DNA of 64,000 nt from Methanoregula sp. PtaB.Bin085 (GTDB lineage Archaea; Halobacteriota; Methanomicrobia; Methanomicrobiales; Methanospirillaceae): contig NZ_MVQB01000014.1 in assembly GCF_002067035.1 (NCBI RefSeq), positions 1-64,000 on the forward strand, read 5' to 3'. Made by a program: the position numbers and the translations under genes. This document shows, in pieces, positions 8,492 through 18,087 of this stretch (positions within the stretch are counted from its first letter, which is position 1; each line of letters opens with the position of its first letter). The notes below the pieces were generated by a model that ran no database searches, was not told where the DNA came from, and saw nothing but the letters and a program-made list of their open reading frames with translations.

Positions 8492-8513
8492 AACCACAAC
8501 AAATTAAAAAAAA

Positions 8514-8585
8514 CGCCCCGGCCGGGACTTGAACCCGGGTCAAAAGCTCCGCAGGCTTCTAGGATGTCCACTACCCCACCGGGAC
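8514..8585 (-). tRNA. tRNA-Arg (anticodon GCG)
   Basis: The minus strand folds into a full cloverleaf of 72 nt. The acceptor stem is GTCCCGG/CCGGGGC with one G-U pair. The D arm starts GGGTAGTGG. The anticodon stem is GAAGC/GCTTT around loop CTGCGGA (anticodon GCG, reading CGC Arg). The T arm is CCGGG-TTCAAGT-CCCGG. CCA is not encoded. No intron is visible. A run of eight T follows on the transcript strand (complement of 8506-8513) and should terminate it. Confidence 0.95.
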
Positions 8586-8837
8586 GCGTTTTACTGCCTG
8601 CCTTACTAAAATCACTGTTATCGCATAAATACCTCACTCTTCGCACGAGACTTCGGGAAGAATCAGATTCAGACACCCGGGTATTTTCCGGGTGCACAAT
8701 CGTAACACATGGTTTTCAACACAGTATCAGGTCCGGGAAATCGCCAGAGGGAAACCGAAAGGGCCGTGTCATGGTACTACAGCCGGATATTCGTACACGC
8801 TTTTCTCTATAATCCAAAAGGGAAAACGATTATTGTA

Positions 8838-9638
8838 TTAAACCAGGTGAGCCAAGAGAAGGATGATAAAACCACATCCGGCAACAGAGAGTATGCCCAT
8901 CACAACAAAATCCCGGCCTGCAAATTTCCGTTCACGGATGTGTGTCTTCCTGCCGATCCGGTATCCCCGCATATCGATGGTAAGCCCGAGAACATTGGCC
9001 CTCAGCAGCGCGTTGGAGACGAGAGGAACGACAATGGGGGCAACACTCCGTATCTTTCCGATAAATCCGCTTCCGGGGTTGAACCCGCGAGCAAGCTGGG
9101 CTTCGTGAATGCGCTGGCCTTCGATCTGGAGCGTGGGGATAAAACGGAGTGCGATGATGAACATCAGGATGTAATCGATCGGGAGCCCGACCTTTTCCAT
9201 TGCGTGGACGAGATCCCTCGGCTGTGTTGAGATCAGGAAGAGCTGGAACGCAAAGATCAGGATCATAAACCGGAGTGTAAGGACAAGCCCGATAAGCAGC
9301 CCGCCATCGGTAACAGGGATAAGTCCCCCGGCAAACGGAATTCCCTGGGGAATCAGGTACCCGAGGGTATCACCATTCGGCATGGTAATGATGGTGATGA
9401 GGATAAAAATCAAGCTCATGACCAGGATCAGCTTGAGCTGCTGGAGCGACTCGGTAAGAAGCCTCCCGTATGCAGCGAACGCAAGCATTGCAAGAACCAT
9501 GAACGTGAGAAATCCGATATCTGTTGCGATGATGCACATGATACTGACAACGATGATGAATGCGATTTTCGTATACGGGTGGAGCCGGTGGAGGAATCCG
9601 TCCTTATGCACATACTGGAGGATCTCAGCCATTGTCAT
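8838..9638 (-). CDS. ecfT: ECF transporter T component (EcfT)
   Basis: A 266-residue membrane protein with about six hydrophobic helices. The coupling motifs of EcfT are QRIHEAQLARGFNPG (Ala-Arg-Gly) and LGLTIDMRGYRIGRK (second Arg-Gly motif). The ATG at 9638 overlaps the stop of the fused ATPase gene as ATGA, and a second ATG follows two codons later. It is the last gene of a three-gene operon S-A1A2-T, making a complete ECF importer. The T family does not tell the substrate. Confidence 0.9.
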   Translation of the reverse strand: MTMAEILQYVHKDGFLHRLHPYTKIAFIIVVSIMCIIATDIGFLTFMVLAMLAFAAYGRLLTESLQQLKLILVMSLIFILITIITMPNGDTLGYLIPQGIPFAGGLIPVTDGGLLIGLVLTLRFMILIFAFQLFLISTQPRDLVHAMEKVGLPIDYILMFIIALRFIPTLQIEGQRIHEAQLARGFNPGSGFIGKIRSVAPIVVPLVSNALLRANVLGLTIDMRGYRIGRKTHIRERKFAGRDFVVMGILSVAGCGFIILLLAHLV

Positions 9639-11062
9639 GCACCCCCGGTATCTGATATAATCTTCCCGTTTTCCATCGTGATTATCCGGTCTGCACAATT
9701 TCCGGCAATATCGCGGTTGTGAGTGATGATAACAATGGTATGTCCCTTCTCCTGCAGTTTTTTCAGGATACTGATGACAAGGATCGCTTCGTAACCGTCC
9801 AGCCCTGTCGTTGGTTCGTCAAGGACGATTACCCCGGGCTGCATGGCAACAACACACGCAATCCCAAGGCGCTGCCGTTCTCCCCGCGAGAGCCAGCGGG
9901 GGTACAGGCTTGCGGATTCAGAAAGCCCGGCGTCAGTGAGTGCAGCATCGATCACCCTGTCAGCGTTTTCAATCCCGAGGTTCTTCACACCATACGCAAT
10001 CTCCTCCCTCACCGTATCGGCAAAGAACATATGATCCGGGTTCTGGAAAACAAGCCCGACGTCACGCGCAAGCGAGGCGATACTGCAGTCTTTTGTGTTC
10101 CTGCCATTGACAATAACATCTCCGCTGGTTGGGGAGAGGAGCCGGTTGAAATGCTTGACCAGGGTGGTTTTTCCCGACCCGTTTTCACCGACAATCGCAA
10201 CAAACTCTCCTTTGCCGAGCGTGAGGTTAATTCCTGACAGTGCCGGAACATTTCCATAGCAGTGGACAAGGTCACGAACCGTGATAACCGGTTCAGCGGG
10301 ACCTGCAGTACAGGGATTTTTCCCGACTTTGGAGAAGTCAGGCAATACCATGCCCCGGATATGATCATCGTTCAGGACTTCGGCTGGACTGCCCCGGGAG
10401 GTAATCCTCCCGTCTTCCATAACAACAAGGGTATCCACAATCTCCCGGAAATGATCGAACTTATGCTCGATAAGGAGGATCGTTTTCCCCTGGTCTTTCA
10501 GGTCTTTCAGGATGCCGGCAATCCGTCGTGTCGCATGCTCATCGAGCTCGGACGTCGGTTCATCGAGTATCAGGATATCGTTGCCGAGTGCAAGTGTTGC
10601 TGCAAGCGCTACCCGCTGCTTCTGGCCACCGGAGAGATTATGCGGCGAACGGTTCTTGAGTTCCTCAAGGTAGGTGGTTTTCATAATCCCGGAGAGGCGT
10701 TCCTCGATCACTTCCGGCGGAAGTCCCCGGTGCTCAAGTGCAGACAGGATCTCTTCCTCGACGGTCGTGAAGATCATCTGGGCCTCGGGATCATCAAAAA
10801 CGACACCGACATTCCGGGCAAGGTCCGAGAGAGTGCGGTAATCGGCAATATTCCTGCCGTCAACAATGATCGATCCCTCCTTTTTTCCGCCATAATCGTG
10901 GTGGAGGACACCGGAGGCGGCAAGGCAGAGCGAGGTCTTTCCGGCCCCCGAGGGCCCGGTAACCATGACGCACCGGCCCTTTTCAAGAGAGAGGGTGATC
11001 CGGTGCAGGGCCGGCTGCACCGTGTGGGGATATGTGTAACTGACGTCTTTGAGCTCAATCAT
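9635..11062 (-). CDS. ECF transporter ATPase, two ABC domains fused
   Basis: A 475-residue protein with two complete ABC cassettes. The first has GPSGAGKTS, LSGGQKQR and ILILDEPTSELDEH; the second has GENGSGKTT, SRGERQRL and VIVLDEPTTGLDG. Fusion of the two ATPases (EcfA1 and EcfA2 equivalents) is known in vitamin ECF transporters of the YkoD type. It overlaps the S-component gene upstream and the T gene downstream by 4 nt each, so all three are translated together. The second signature is SRGERQ instead of LSGGQ, a mild deviation that may mark an asymmetric ATP site. Confidence 0.92.
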   Translation of the reverse strand: MIELKDVSYTYPHTVQPALHRITLSLEKGRCVMVTGPSGAGKTSLCLAASGVLHHDYGGKKEGSIIVDGRNIADYRTLSDLARNVGVVFDDPEAQMIFTTVEEEILSALEHRGLPPEVIEERLSGIMKTTYLEELKNRSPHNLSGGQKQRVALAATLALGNDILILDEPTSELDEHATRRIAGILKDLKDQGKTILLIEHKFDHFREIVDTLVVMEDGRITSRGSPAEVLNDDHIRGMVLPDFSKVGKNPCTAGPAEPVITVRDLVHCYGNVPALSGINLTLGKGEFVAIVGENGSGKTTLVKHFNRLLSPTSGDVIVNGRNTKDCSIASLARDVGLVFQNPDHMFFADTVREEIAYGVKNLGIENADRVIDAALTDAGLSESASLYPRWLSRGERQRLGIACVVAMQPGVIVLDEPTTGLDGYEAILVISILKKLQEKGHTIVIITHNRDIAGNCADRIITMENGKIISDTGGA

Positions 11063-11586
11063 TCCTGTCCTCTAAGAAGCACCCTGTTGGAAGGGATGTA
11101 GAGGAGCTGAACAATGATTGCATTAAAAACTGCCGTTATGACCACGATTGGCACAAAGACTGCAACAAATGCCATCATGTCGCCATTATACTTCGCAAGA
11201 TACGTCGCACCGATTGCGATGATTGCAACTCCGGCAAAGGTAAATCCGCTTGCAAGGGTTGCAACAAATGTCGTAATCGTTGGTGCAAGTTTCGTCTTCT
11301 CGCGCAGCGCTGCAAAGAGCCCGAAGCAGACCAGCGCCCCAATCGGCTCGCTGATGAGGTTCGCAGGAGGAAACATCGAGCTGGAGATGAGCATCGAGAG
11401 GGCCCCGGCAACAAGCCCGATTCCGATTGCCTCGAAGATCTTCGGCCGGATCAGGATGATCGCAAGGCAGTAAAACGCGATGATCATGTTCGGCGTGAGC
11501 GGCGTGTGGAGCATGGCCAGGAAAAACCGCAGGATCGCACCGATCGCGAGCAGGATACCTACAATAGCAATATCTTTTGACTTCAT
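11059..11586 (-). CDS. ECF transporter S component, substrate unknown (TrpP-like)
   Basis: A 175-residue membrane protein with five to six predicted helices, the size of ECF S components. The N-terminus MKSKDIAIVGILLAIGAILR with a following LTPNMIIAFYCLAIIL resembles the TrpP/ThiW-like group, members of which bind tryptophan or thiamine precursors. I would not assign the ligand from sequence. It is the first gene of the operon, and its promoter region faces that of the malic enzyme gene with an inverted repeat between them. Confidence 0.75.
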   Translation of the reverse strand: MKSKDIAIVGILLAIGAILRFFLAMLHTPLTPNMIIAFYCLAIILIRPKIFEAIGIGLVAGALSMLISSSMFPPANLISEPIGALVCFGLFAALREKTKLAPTITTFVATLASGFTFAGVAIIAIGATYLAKYNGDMMAFVAVFVPIVVITAVFNAIIVQLLYIPSNRVLLRGQE

Positions 11587-11659
11587 GGTAACATCACATC
11601 ATCGGGAAAGCAGTACAGAGCAGGTCCTGTGAAACCATTGCCGGCCCACGAACTAACTT

Positions 11660-11693
11660 ATACGCTGATGTATAAATTTGTTCATCTGCGTAT
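11660..11693. promoter_or_regulatory. Inverted repeat spanning a TATA-like box between ecfS and malic enzyme
   Basis: Arms ATACGCTGATG (11660-11670) and CATCTGCGTAT (11683-11693) pair at 10 of 11 positions around an AT-rich centre TATAAATTTGTT. The centre contains TATA-like hexamers on both strands, which suits divergent promoters. The arrangement suggests a dimeric repressor site overlapping the TATA box of the ECF operon, of the malic enzyme gene, or both. Confidence 0.5.
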
Positions 11694-11806
11694 TAAAAGT
11701 TACTATTCTTACCCCACAACCCGGGATCTCTGTTCTCCGTTTCAGGATACCTGTGCAATAACATTCATTGCCTGACCCGGCACTCTGTCGTATGAGTGGG
11801 AGAATT

Positions 11807-13021
11807 ATGCTGTTCACACCGGGAAGCGACGAGATCTATCGGGATGCACTGGCTCTTCATGAAAAATTCCGGGGAAAACTCGAGATCCGATCCAAAGTAT
11901 CCCTGAAGAACAAGCACGACCTCTCGCTTGCGTATACTCCCGGCGTCGCGGAAGTCTGCCGGGAGATTGCAAAAGACCGGAACCTTGCCTACCGCTACAC
12001 CCTGAAAGCCAATACCATTGCCATCGTGACTGACGGAACTGCCGTGCTTGGCCTTGGCAATATCGGTGGTCCTGCAGCAATCCCCGTTATGGAAGGAAAA
12101 GCAATTCTCTTCAAGGAATTTGCCGGCATCGATGCCTTCCCGATCTGTTTTGAGAACTGTCAGACAAATCTTACCGACCAGATACGGAACATCGCGCCGG
12201 TGTTCGGGGGGATCAACCTTGAGGATATCGCAGCACCCCGTTGTTTTGAAGTGGAAGATGCGCTTCAGGACATCGGTATCCCGGTCATGCACGATGACCA
12301 GCACGGGACGGCCGTTGTCGTACTTGCTGCTCTTATCAATGCCTGCAGGGTCACCGGCAGAAAATTCGAGGATTTAAACATCGTTATCTGCGGAGCGGGG
12401 GCAGCCGGCTACGCGATTGCACGCCTGCTGAAATGCATCGGGTACAACCCGGATGTCTGCACAAAGGTCCGCGAGATCATTGTCTGCGATACGAAAGGCA
12501 CGATATTCCGCGGGCGCGAAGGCCTCTACCAGAACAAATACAAGTTCATCCTTGCCGAAGAGACAAACCGCCAGGCTCTTGAGGGATCCCTTGCCGATGC
12601 AATGCATGGCGCAGATGTGTTTATCGGAGTATCTGTCCCGGGCGTGGTAACAGAGGAGATGATCCGGTCGATGAACCCGGATCCCATTGTCTTTGCCATG
12701 GCAAACCCTGTCCCGGAGATCTGGCCGGATGCAGCAAAACGCGCAGGAGCAGCCGTTGTCGGCACCGGCCGGAGCGATTTCCCCAACCAGATCAACAACG
12801 TACTGGCGTTTCCGGGCATATTCCGCGGGGCTCTCGATGCCCGCGCAACACGAATTACCGACGAGATGAAGGTTGCCGCCGCACACGCGATTGCAGATTA
12901 TCTGCCCCGGCCCCAGCGTGATCGCATCCTTCCCAACATCCTTGACAAGGATGTAACGAAAGCCGTGGCAAAGGCCGTTGCTGACGCAGCAGAGAAGTGC
13001 GGGTGCAGCCGGCACATCTGA
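11807..13021 (+). CDS. NAD(P)-dependent malic enzyme (oxaloacetate-decarboxylating)
   Basis: A 404-residue enzyme converting malate to pyruvate, CO2 and NAD(P)H. Family motifs: [17 protein letters not shown] near the start, [29 protein letters not shown] (metal-binding Asp pair) and the dinucleotide motif [16 protein letters not shown]. The C-terminus [20 protein letters not shown] is also typical. The short form lacks the phosphotransacetylase-like domain of long MaeB. ATG 11807 is preferred because GGGAG lies just upstream; ATG 11792 is an alternative. It may supply NADPH together with the transhydrogenase genes near 24-27 kb. Confidence 0.93.
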   Translation: MLFTPGSDEIYRDALALHEKFRGKLEIRSKVSLKNKHDLSLAYTPGVAEVCREIAKDRNLAYRYTLKANTIAIVTDGTAVLGLGNIGGPAAIPVMEGKAILFKEFAGIDAFPICFENCQTNLTDQIRNIAPVFGGINLEDIAAPRCFEVEDALQDIGIPVMHDDQHGTAVVVLAALINACRVTGRKFEDLNIVICGAGAAGYAIARLLKCIGYNPDVCTKVREIIVCDTKGTIFRGREGLYQNKYKFILAEETNRQALEGSLADAMHGADVFIGVSVPGVVTEEMIRSMNPDPIVFAMANPVPEIWPDAAKRAGAAVVGTGRSDFPNQINNVLAFPGIFRGALDARATRITDEMKVAAAHAIADYLPRPQRDRILPNILDKDVTKAVAKAVADAAEKCGCSRHI

Positions 13022-13107
13022 CAGGAACGGCTCCCGGCACATGGATCCGGAACCAGCGCATATGGAACACCGGTGTTTACCGGATTCCTGCTGCGGGCAT
13101 GCCCTGC

Positions 13108-13560
13108 CTATCCATAACCGGTGATATCGTAATCGATGGTTGTGGAATTCCTGGCACAGTCCCTGCCATGGATCAGGACTTCGTCGATGATCTTTTTCAG
13201 GAGCAACGGGTACACGGCCCCTACGATCTCCTGTACCGGTTTCCCCTCGCAGAAAAACTTGAATGTAGGTGTGCTCCGGATACCGTATCTCTCAGGGATC
13301 CACGCGTTGGCCATGATATTGAACCGCCCGAACCGGACGGTATCCTTATAGTCCCTGGCATACCTGCGGAAATATGGTTCAATCTGGTGACAGAATGCAC
13401 AGGTCGGGGAATAAAACATCACAGCAACCGGCATGTCGCTTTTGTCCACGGTCTTCTCCCAGTTCAGGTCCGTCAGTTCAACAGGTGTTTCCGGAACAGC
13501 CTGAGGATCAGGATCCTTCCGGGCAGGAGGTTGTGACGGGCTGGCGTCCTTGTCTGCCAT
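13108..13560 (-). CDS. Thioredoxin-fold protein
   Basis: A 150-residue protein. After a Pro-rich, possibly disordered N-terminus (about 35 residues) comes a thioredoxin domain with AVMFYSPTCAFCHQIEPYF, where the CxxC is CAFC. It also has GRFNIMANAWIPERYGIRSTPTFKFF, containing the cis-Pro (STPT). No signal peptide, so probably cytoplasmic. CAFC with a following His is not the WCGPC of classical thioredoxin, so the partner and redox potential are open. ATG 13560 is chosen over 13623 because the extra residues are not family-like. Divergent from the gene pair at 13.8-16.4 kb. Confidence 0.88.
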   Translation of the reverse strand: MADKDASPSQPPARKDPDPQAVPETPVELTDLNWEKTVDKSDMPVAVMFYSPTCAFCHQIEPYFRRYARDYKDTVRFGRFNIMANAWIPERYGIRSTPTFKFFCEGKPVQEIVGAVYPLLLKKIIDEVLIHGRDCARNSTTIDYDITGYG

Positions 13561-13786
13561 TCTTTTGCACCCACTATGCAGTGATGTGGGGGTACGGATG
13601 ATATACCTGACGGTAACAGCCATGCCAGATCCGTTCCTTCAGGAGAGCATACCGATACACAGCAAAAAGGATACACAATATAAATGCCCCGTAACTTACG
13701 CTTCGAACAATCACTGTCGCGCAGCTCACTTTCACCCCACGCAATCCGGGCCTTTTTCCCCCCGGTTGCAGCAGGGATCTGGTGCC

Positions 13787-14311
13787 ATGCGGATCATGCT
13801 GCGCAAGGGGATCACGCTCCACCAGGGTACGTTTACGGCAGTCATTGCCCCTGAGCAGGTCATCCTCTCCGCACTCAATGACAATCCCGATATCGGGAGG
13901 TTCCTGACGCTCTTTGTCTGCGGCAATTACTCCCGCCTTCTCACCCGCTTCAGGCAGGCCTCCCCAAACATCGAGCTCCGCAGGCCGTTCACTGCCGACC
14001 AGCTGCTTACCGCCATAAAGGAAGCCGGTCACACTGTCATCATTATCGAGCACGATCCCACGCTTTTTGACGGCGCAGAGCGCCTGCTGGCCCCAATCGC
14101 CGCTGCACTCCGGGAGGCCGGACGCGAGGCGCTGGTGATCCTGTACGCGCCGGCCATGGACCGGCCGTTTGGCACCCTGGCCCGGCAGGCTGACCGGCTG
14201 ATCGAGATCATGCCCTCTGACGAGCCGGGATATCGTCAGCCGTACCAGGGCACCCGGCCGTACCGGCATGACGCAGCAGCTCCCGCACAGAAAACCCTGG
14301 AGGTGTTCTGA
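13787..14311 (+). CDS. Small unknown protein upstream of the PolB2-like polymerase
   Basis: A 174-residue protein with alternating strands and helices: FLTLFVCGNYSRLLTRF, then GHTVIIIEHDPTLFDGAERL with a Walker-B-like hydrophobic strand ending in E-H-D, and REALVILYAPAMDRPFGTLA. This recalls the core of RecA/RadA-type ATPases, but no P-loop GxxxxGK[TS] is present, so it would be a nucleotide-free relative at best. It ends 50 nt before the polymerase start on the same strand, which suggests a partnership. ATG 13787 is taken as start; the longer open frame from 13550 is antisense to the thioredoxin gene. Similarity to RecA is an inference from pattern only. Confidence 0.65.
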   Translation: MRIMLRKGITLHQGTFTAVIAPEQVILSALNDNPDIGRFLTLFVCGNYSRLLTRFRQASPNIELRRPFTADQLLTAIKEAGHTVIIIEHDPTLFDGAERLLAPIAAALREAGREALVILYAPAMDRPFGTLARQADRLIEIMPSDEPGYRQPYQGTRPYRHDAAAPAQKTLEVF

Positions 14312-14360
14312 CGGAAAGAGGGCGGAATTGCCGGCAATCGTATGGGGCGGGGTGAAGGGG

Positions 14361-16397
14361 ATGTGGATCCTTGACTCTGTCGGACGGGACGGGGTTGACC
14401 TCTGGTACCGCGAGGGCAGTGTGAAATGCCGGCATTATGATTATGACCCGCCATTCTACCTCTGGCTGCCCGACCCGTCGGCATACCACGAGATGATCGA
14501 TGCACTCGGGGAACAGTACCGTGCCGGAACCTGCACATTCAGGACCCTGTCAGGGGACCTCAGCGGGTTCAGCGTCCATGCCGGCCGTTCCGTTGCTGAA
14601 GCGATCGAACAGCAGACCTGCGGGGATGCGCAGCTCTTCAATGTGGACGTACGGCGTGACCAGCGGTTCATGGCAGAGCAGAGGATTTTTCCCTGCGGAG
14701 AAACGGGCGGGTCCCGTTTCAGCCCGGATTTCCCGCATGATCTCCGGCAGGTGGAGATCCGGATCCATGACAATCCCGTGCGCTCCGCGATATGCACCGA
14801 TGTCAGGCTTATCCACGAACGCACGGAAGTCCTGCAGGGAACCGGCCAGAGCGTCATTACGGATCTCTTCTCGCTCCTGGAAGCCATCGATCCCGACGTG
14901 ATCCTGATGTCGCAGGCCGACCTGTGGATGCCCAGGTTCCAGCGGTATGCCGGGAGCAGGGGACTTGCCATGCCGTTTTCGCGCACCGGGAAGTACCGCC
15001 GGATGGACTCCCGCTCGTACTGGAGTTACGGCAGGATGGAACACAAGGACGCGGCGCTCATACCGGATGGCAGGGTGCTCATCGACACCGACCAGTCGTT
15101 CATGTACCGCGAGGGGGGGCTTGACGGGGTGCTCATGGCAGCGCGGCTCTCCGGTCTTTCACCCAACCTTGCATCCCGGTTCACCCCGGGCACTCTCATC
15201 AGCAGCTATGAGGTCTATGAAGCCGTACGCCGCGGGATTGTCGTGCCATTCCGGAAAGCCGATGCGGAAAAGGTCAGGAGGTTTGCCGATCTTAAGGAAG
15301 CGGACCGCGGCGGGATGATGTTCCAGCCGGTTGCCGGTGTGTACGGGGATGTCGACGAGATAGATTTCACCTCCATGTACCCGTCCATCATCGTGAATTC
15401 CAATCTCTCTCCGGAATCGCTCGGCCAGACCGGCCGGGAAGGCTTCCTGGCATCCGTGCTCCGGCCTGTCGTGCTCCTGCGCAGGGAGACCAAAAAGAAA
15501 CGAAAGGAAGATGCCCGGTATGCAGGTATCGACTCCCTGCTGAAATGGATGCTCGTCACCTGTTTTGGATATACGGGATACAAGAACGCAAAGTTCGGGA
15601 GGATCGAAGTCCATGAGGCGATTACCCGGAAGTCACGCGAGATCCTGATGCAGACAAAAGATCTTGCGGAGTCACGGGGTTTTTGCGTGCTGCACGGGAT
15701 CGTCGACTGCCTGTGGGTCCGGGGTACCGGCATTGACGACCTGTGTGCAGAGGTGAACCGGATGACCGGCCTCTTTGTTGAGAGCGAGCATTTTGACTGG
15801 ATTGTCTTCCTCCCCCTCAACGACGGCGGAGGAGCATACAACCGTTACTACGGCAGGCTGTCCGATGGCAGCATAAAAGTGCGCGGGATTGCCGCACGGA
15901 GGCATGATACACCGGAGTATATCCGCGCAATGCAGCAGGAGATGCTCGCACTCATGGCAACCGCCAGGGCACCTGCGGAACTGGGGGAGGTGCGTGACGG
16001 GGTGTACCGGGTCTACTGCAACGCGGTCCGCAACCTTCCCTTTGCACCGTTACCGTCACTTGCAATCAGCCGCAGGATCAGCCGCAAAACCTATGCCCAC
16101 CGGTGTATCGAGGGTGCTGCTGTGCGGGCATACCGGGATGCAGGTGTTGACATCTCCCCGGGCATGAAGATACGGTACGTTGTCCGCGATGCACGCACGT
16201 ACCGGGTCGATCCTGAATGGACTGCCGAACGGTTTGATCCCTCTTACTACCGGGGGCTTCTTGACAAGGCATGGAAAGAGATATCCTATGCCTTCCGGTG
16301 GGATGGAAATGATGTCTGCGGGGAGTGGAAAGCGCAGAAGGTACTGGAATCGCTCCACTCCGCCGGGCGACAGGAAGGATATATGCCGGAACGATGA
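14361..16397 (+). CDS. Family-B DNA polymerase, atypical (PolB2-like)
   Basis: A 678-residue protein, shorter than replicative archaeal PolB. Motif A is intact: DFTSMYPSII at about residue 335. Motif B is recognisable as KWMLVTCFGYTGYKNAKFG at about 395, with CFGY replacing NSxYG. Motif C, normally YGDTD, reads HGIVDCLWV near 445, so only one of the two Asp remains. The exonuclease region (AIDPDVILMSQADLW) keeps the fold but lacks clear catalytic acids. This pattern matches the PolB2 group of archaea, long described as inactivated; work on the Sulfolobus member links it to damage tolerance. ATG 14361 follows GGGGTGAAGGGG; an upstream ATG at 14268 would overlap the previous gene. Confidence 0.85.
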   Translation: MWILDSVGRDGVDLWYREGSVKCRHYDYDPPFYLWLPDPSAYHEMIDALGEQYRAGTCTFRTLSGDLSGFSVHAGRSVAEAIEQQTCGDAQLFNVDVRRDQRFMAEQRIFPCGETGGSRFSPDFPHDLRQVEIRIHDNPVRSAICTDVRLIHERTEVLQGTGQSVITDLFSLLEAIDPDVILMSQADLWMPRFQRYAGSRGLAMPFSRTGKYRRMDSRSYWSYGRMEHKDAALIPDGRVLIDTDQSFMYREGGLDGVLMAARLSGLSPNLASRFTPGTLISSYEVYEAVRRGIVVPFRKADAEKVRRFADLKEADRGGMMFQPVAGVYGDVDEIDFTSMYPSIIVNSNLSPESLGQTGREGFLASVLRPVVLLRRETKKKRKEDARYAGIDSLLKWMLVTCFGYTGYKNAKFGRIEVHEAITRKSREILMQTKDLAESRGFCVLHGIVDCLWVRGTGIDDLCAEVNRMTGLFVESEHFDWIVFLPLNDGGGAYNRYYGRLSDGSIKVRGIAARRHDTPEYIRAMQQEMLALMATARAPAELGEVRDGVYRVYCNAVRNLPFAPLPSLAISRRISRKTYAHRCIEGAAVRAYRDAGVDISPGMKIRYVVRDARTYRVDPEWTAERFDPSYYRGLLDKAWKEISYAFRWDGNDVCGEWKAQKVLESLHSAGRQEGYMPER

Positions 16398-16516
16398 TTG
16401 CTCAAAGGGATGAACCGTCACTGCCATTGTCGCTGTGTCAGTGCCACCGCTATGACTATCTGGTATTTACCGGAATATCATGTACCGGAAAATTCCGGAA
16501 ACGGGGGGACCGTGCA

Positions 16517-17947
16517 ATGAAGATGCGAATAGGCGGAAAGGAAGTTGCACCTGCAGATGATGTGTGGATCGACGTGATAAACCCGGCAACCGGCGAACTC
16601 ATTGACCGGGTTCCTGCAGGATCGGCCGGTGATGTGGCAGATGCGGTCAGCAGCGCTGCAGAGGCGTTTGACGGGTGGAAGAAGAAAGGAATGCGCGAAC
16701 GGGGGATGATCCTCTTTCATGCGGCAGAAATAGTGCGGGAACGGCATAAGGACCTGGCACGGCTCCTGACTATGGAACAGGGAAAACCGCTCCGCGAGGC
16801 GATCGACGAGGTCCGGGGGTATGCGAATATCCTGGAATTTTATGCCGGGATCTCTGCACAACCGTCCGGGGATGCTGTACGGCTGGGCGCTTCCGGCGAT
16901 GCCCTTGTTGTACGTGAACCTGTCGGTGTCTGCGGTGCTATCATACCGTGGAATATGCCGGTCCTGATCATGGGTTGGAAGACCGGGCCCGCCCTCCTTG
17001 CCGGCAACACCCTTGTCATCAAACCGGCGTCTTCAACTCCCCTCACCAGTCTCACCCTTGCAGCGATCCTTGACGAAGCCGGCCTCCCGCCGGGCGTCCT
17101 GAACATGGTCACCGGCAGGGGAGGGGATGTCGGTGAGGCGCTTGTCAGAAATCCCGGGATAAAAAAGATCTCGTTTACCGGAAACTGCACTACGGGTGAG
17201 AGGATACGCGAACTCGCCTCATCACACCTCAGGGACCTCACGCTTGAACTGGGAGGTTCCGACCCGATGATCGTCATGGACGATGCCGATATCGACAAGG
17301 CGGTCGAAGGTGCGCTGCGGGGACGGTTTTACAATGCCGGGCAGACCTGCACGGCCGTAAAGCGCCTGTATGTCCATGACCGGATTGCAAAGGAGTTCAT
17401 TGCAAAACTCAAAACCCGGACTGATGCGCTGAATGTCGGGAACGGTCTTGGACCAAAAACAGATATCGGCCCCCTCAACAGCGCAGAGCAGCAGGAGCGA
17501 ATTGCCCGGGCGGTTGAAAGGACACGAGAGCGCGGGGAGGGGACCGTCCTGACAGGAGGGGGTATTGTGCGGGGGAAGGCCTACGAGACCGGTCATTTCT
17601 ATCACCCGACCCTGGTCACGGACGTTGCCCCTGACAGTTGTCTTGTCACGGAAGAAATCTTCGGCCCGGTCCTTCCGGTGATGAGCGTCCCGGACCTGAA
17701 TACCGCAATCGCCTGTGCAAATGCATCCCGATACGGTCTCGGGGCATCGGTCTGGACAAAAAATATCAGCACCGTAAAAAAGGTGTTCGATGAGGTACAG
17801 GCCGGTATCATCTGGGTTAACCGTCACCTGACGGTCCCTCCGGAGGTCCCGTTTGGAGGAACCCGGGAGAGCGGGATCGGCCGGGAGAACGGCTATCATG
17901 CACTCGACCAGTATTCCCGGACAAAGACTCTTTTCCTCGGCTGGTAA
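16517..17947 (+). CDS. NAD(P)-dependent aldehyde dehydrogenase (succinate-semialdehyde dehydrogenase-like)
   Basis: A 476-residue ALDH. Conserved parts: the PVGVCGAIIPWNMPV cofactor region, LAGNTLVIKPASSTPLT, SFTGNCTTGERI, the general base in LTLELGGSDP, and nucleophile Cys in FYNAGQTCTAVKRLYV. EEIFGPVLPVM and PFGGTRESGIGRENG also occur. The overall layout is closest to succinate-semialdehyde/lactaldehyde dehydrogenases. Methanogens use such enzymes for lactaldehyde (CofA, F420 synthesis) or other aldehydes; the substrate is not settled here. ATG 16517 follows a G-rich Shine-Dalgarno-like stretch; the open frame upstream overlaps the polymerase gene and is not used. Confidence 0.92.
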   Translation: MKMRIGGKEVAPADDVWIDVINPATGELIDRVPAGSAGDVADAVSSAAEAFDGWKKKGMRERGMILFHAAEIVRERHKDLARLLTMEQGKPLREAIDEVRGYANILEFYAGISAQPSGDAVRLGASGDALVVREPVGVCGAIIPWNMPVLIMGWKTGPALLAGNTLVIKPASSTPLTSLTLAAILDEAGLPPGVLNMVTGRGGDVGEALVRNPGIKKISFTGNCTTGERIRELASSHLRDLTLELGGSDPMIVMDDADIDKAVEGALRGRFYNAGQTCTAVKRLYVHDRIAKEFIAKLKTRTDALNVGNGLGPKTDIGPLNSAEQQERIARAVERTRERGEGTVLTGGGIVRGKAYETGHFYHPTLVTDVAPDSCLVTEEIFGPVLPVMSVPDLNTAIACANASRYGLGASVWTKNISTVKKVFDEVQAGIIWVNRHLTVPPEVPFGGTRESGIGRENGYHALDQYSRTKTLFLGW

Positions 17948-18087
17948 CCATACTCTGGAGAGATGGGCAGGGATGTGCATTCACTCCCTGAACATGAAAA
18001 TTGTGCTCTTGAGAAATTCTGCCAGCAATGCGCTCGGTGGAATTATGCAGGTCATCCCCACACTCACTCGAAGAATGCTGATGCATT

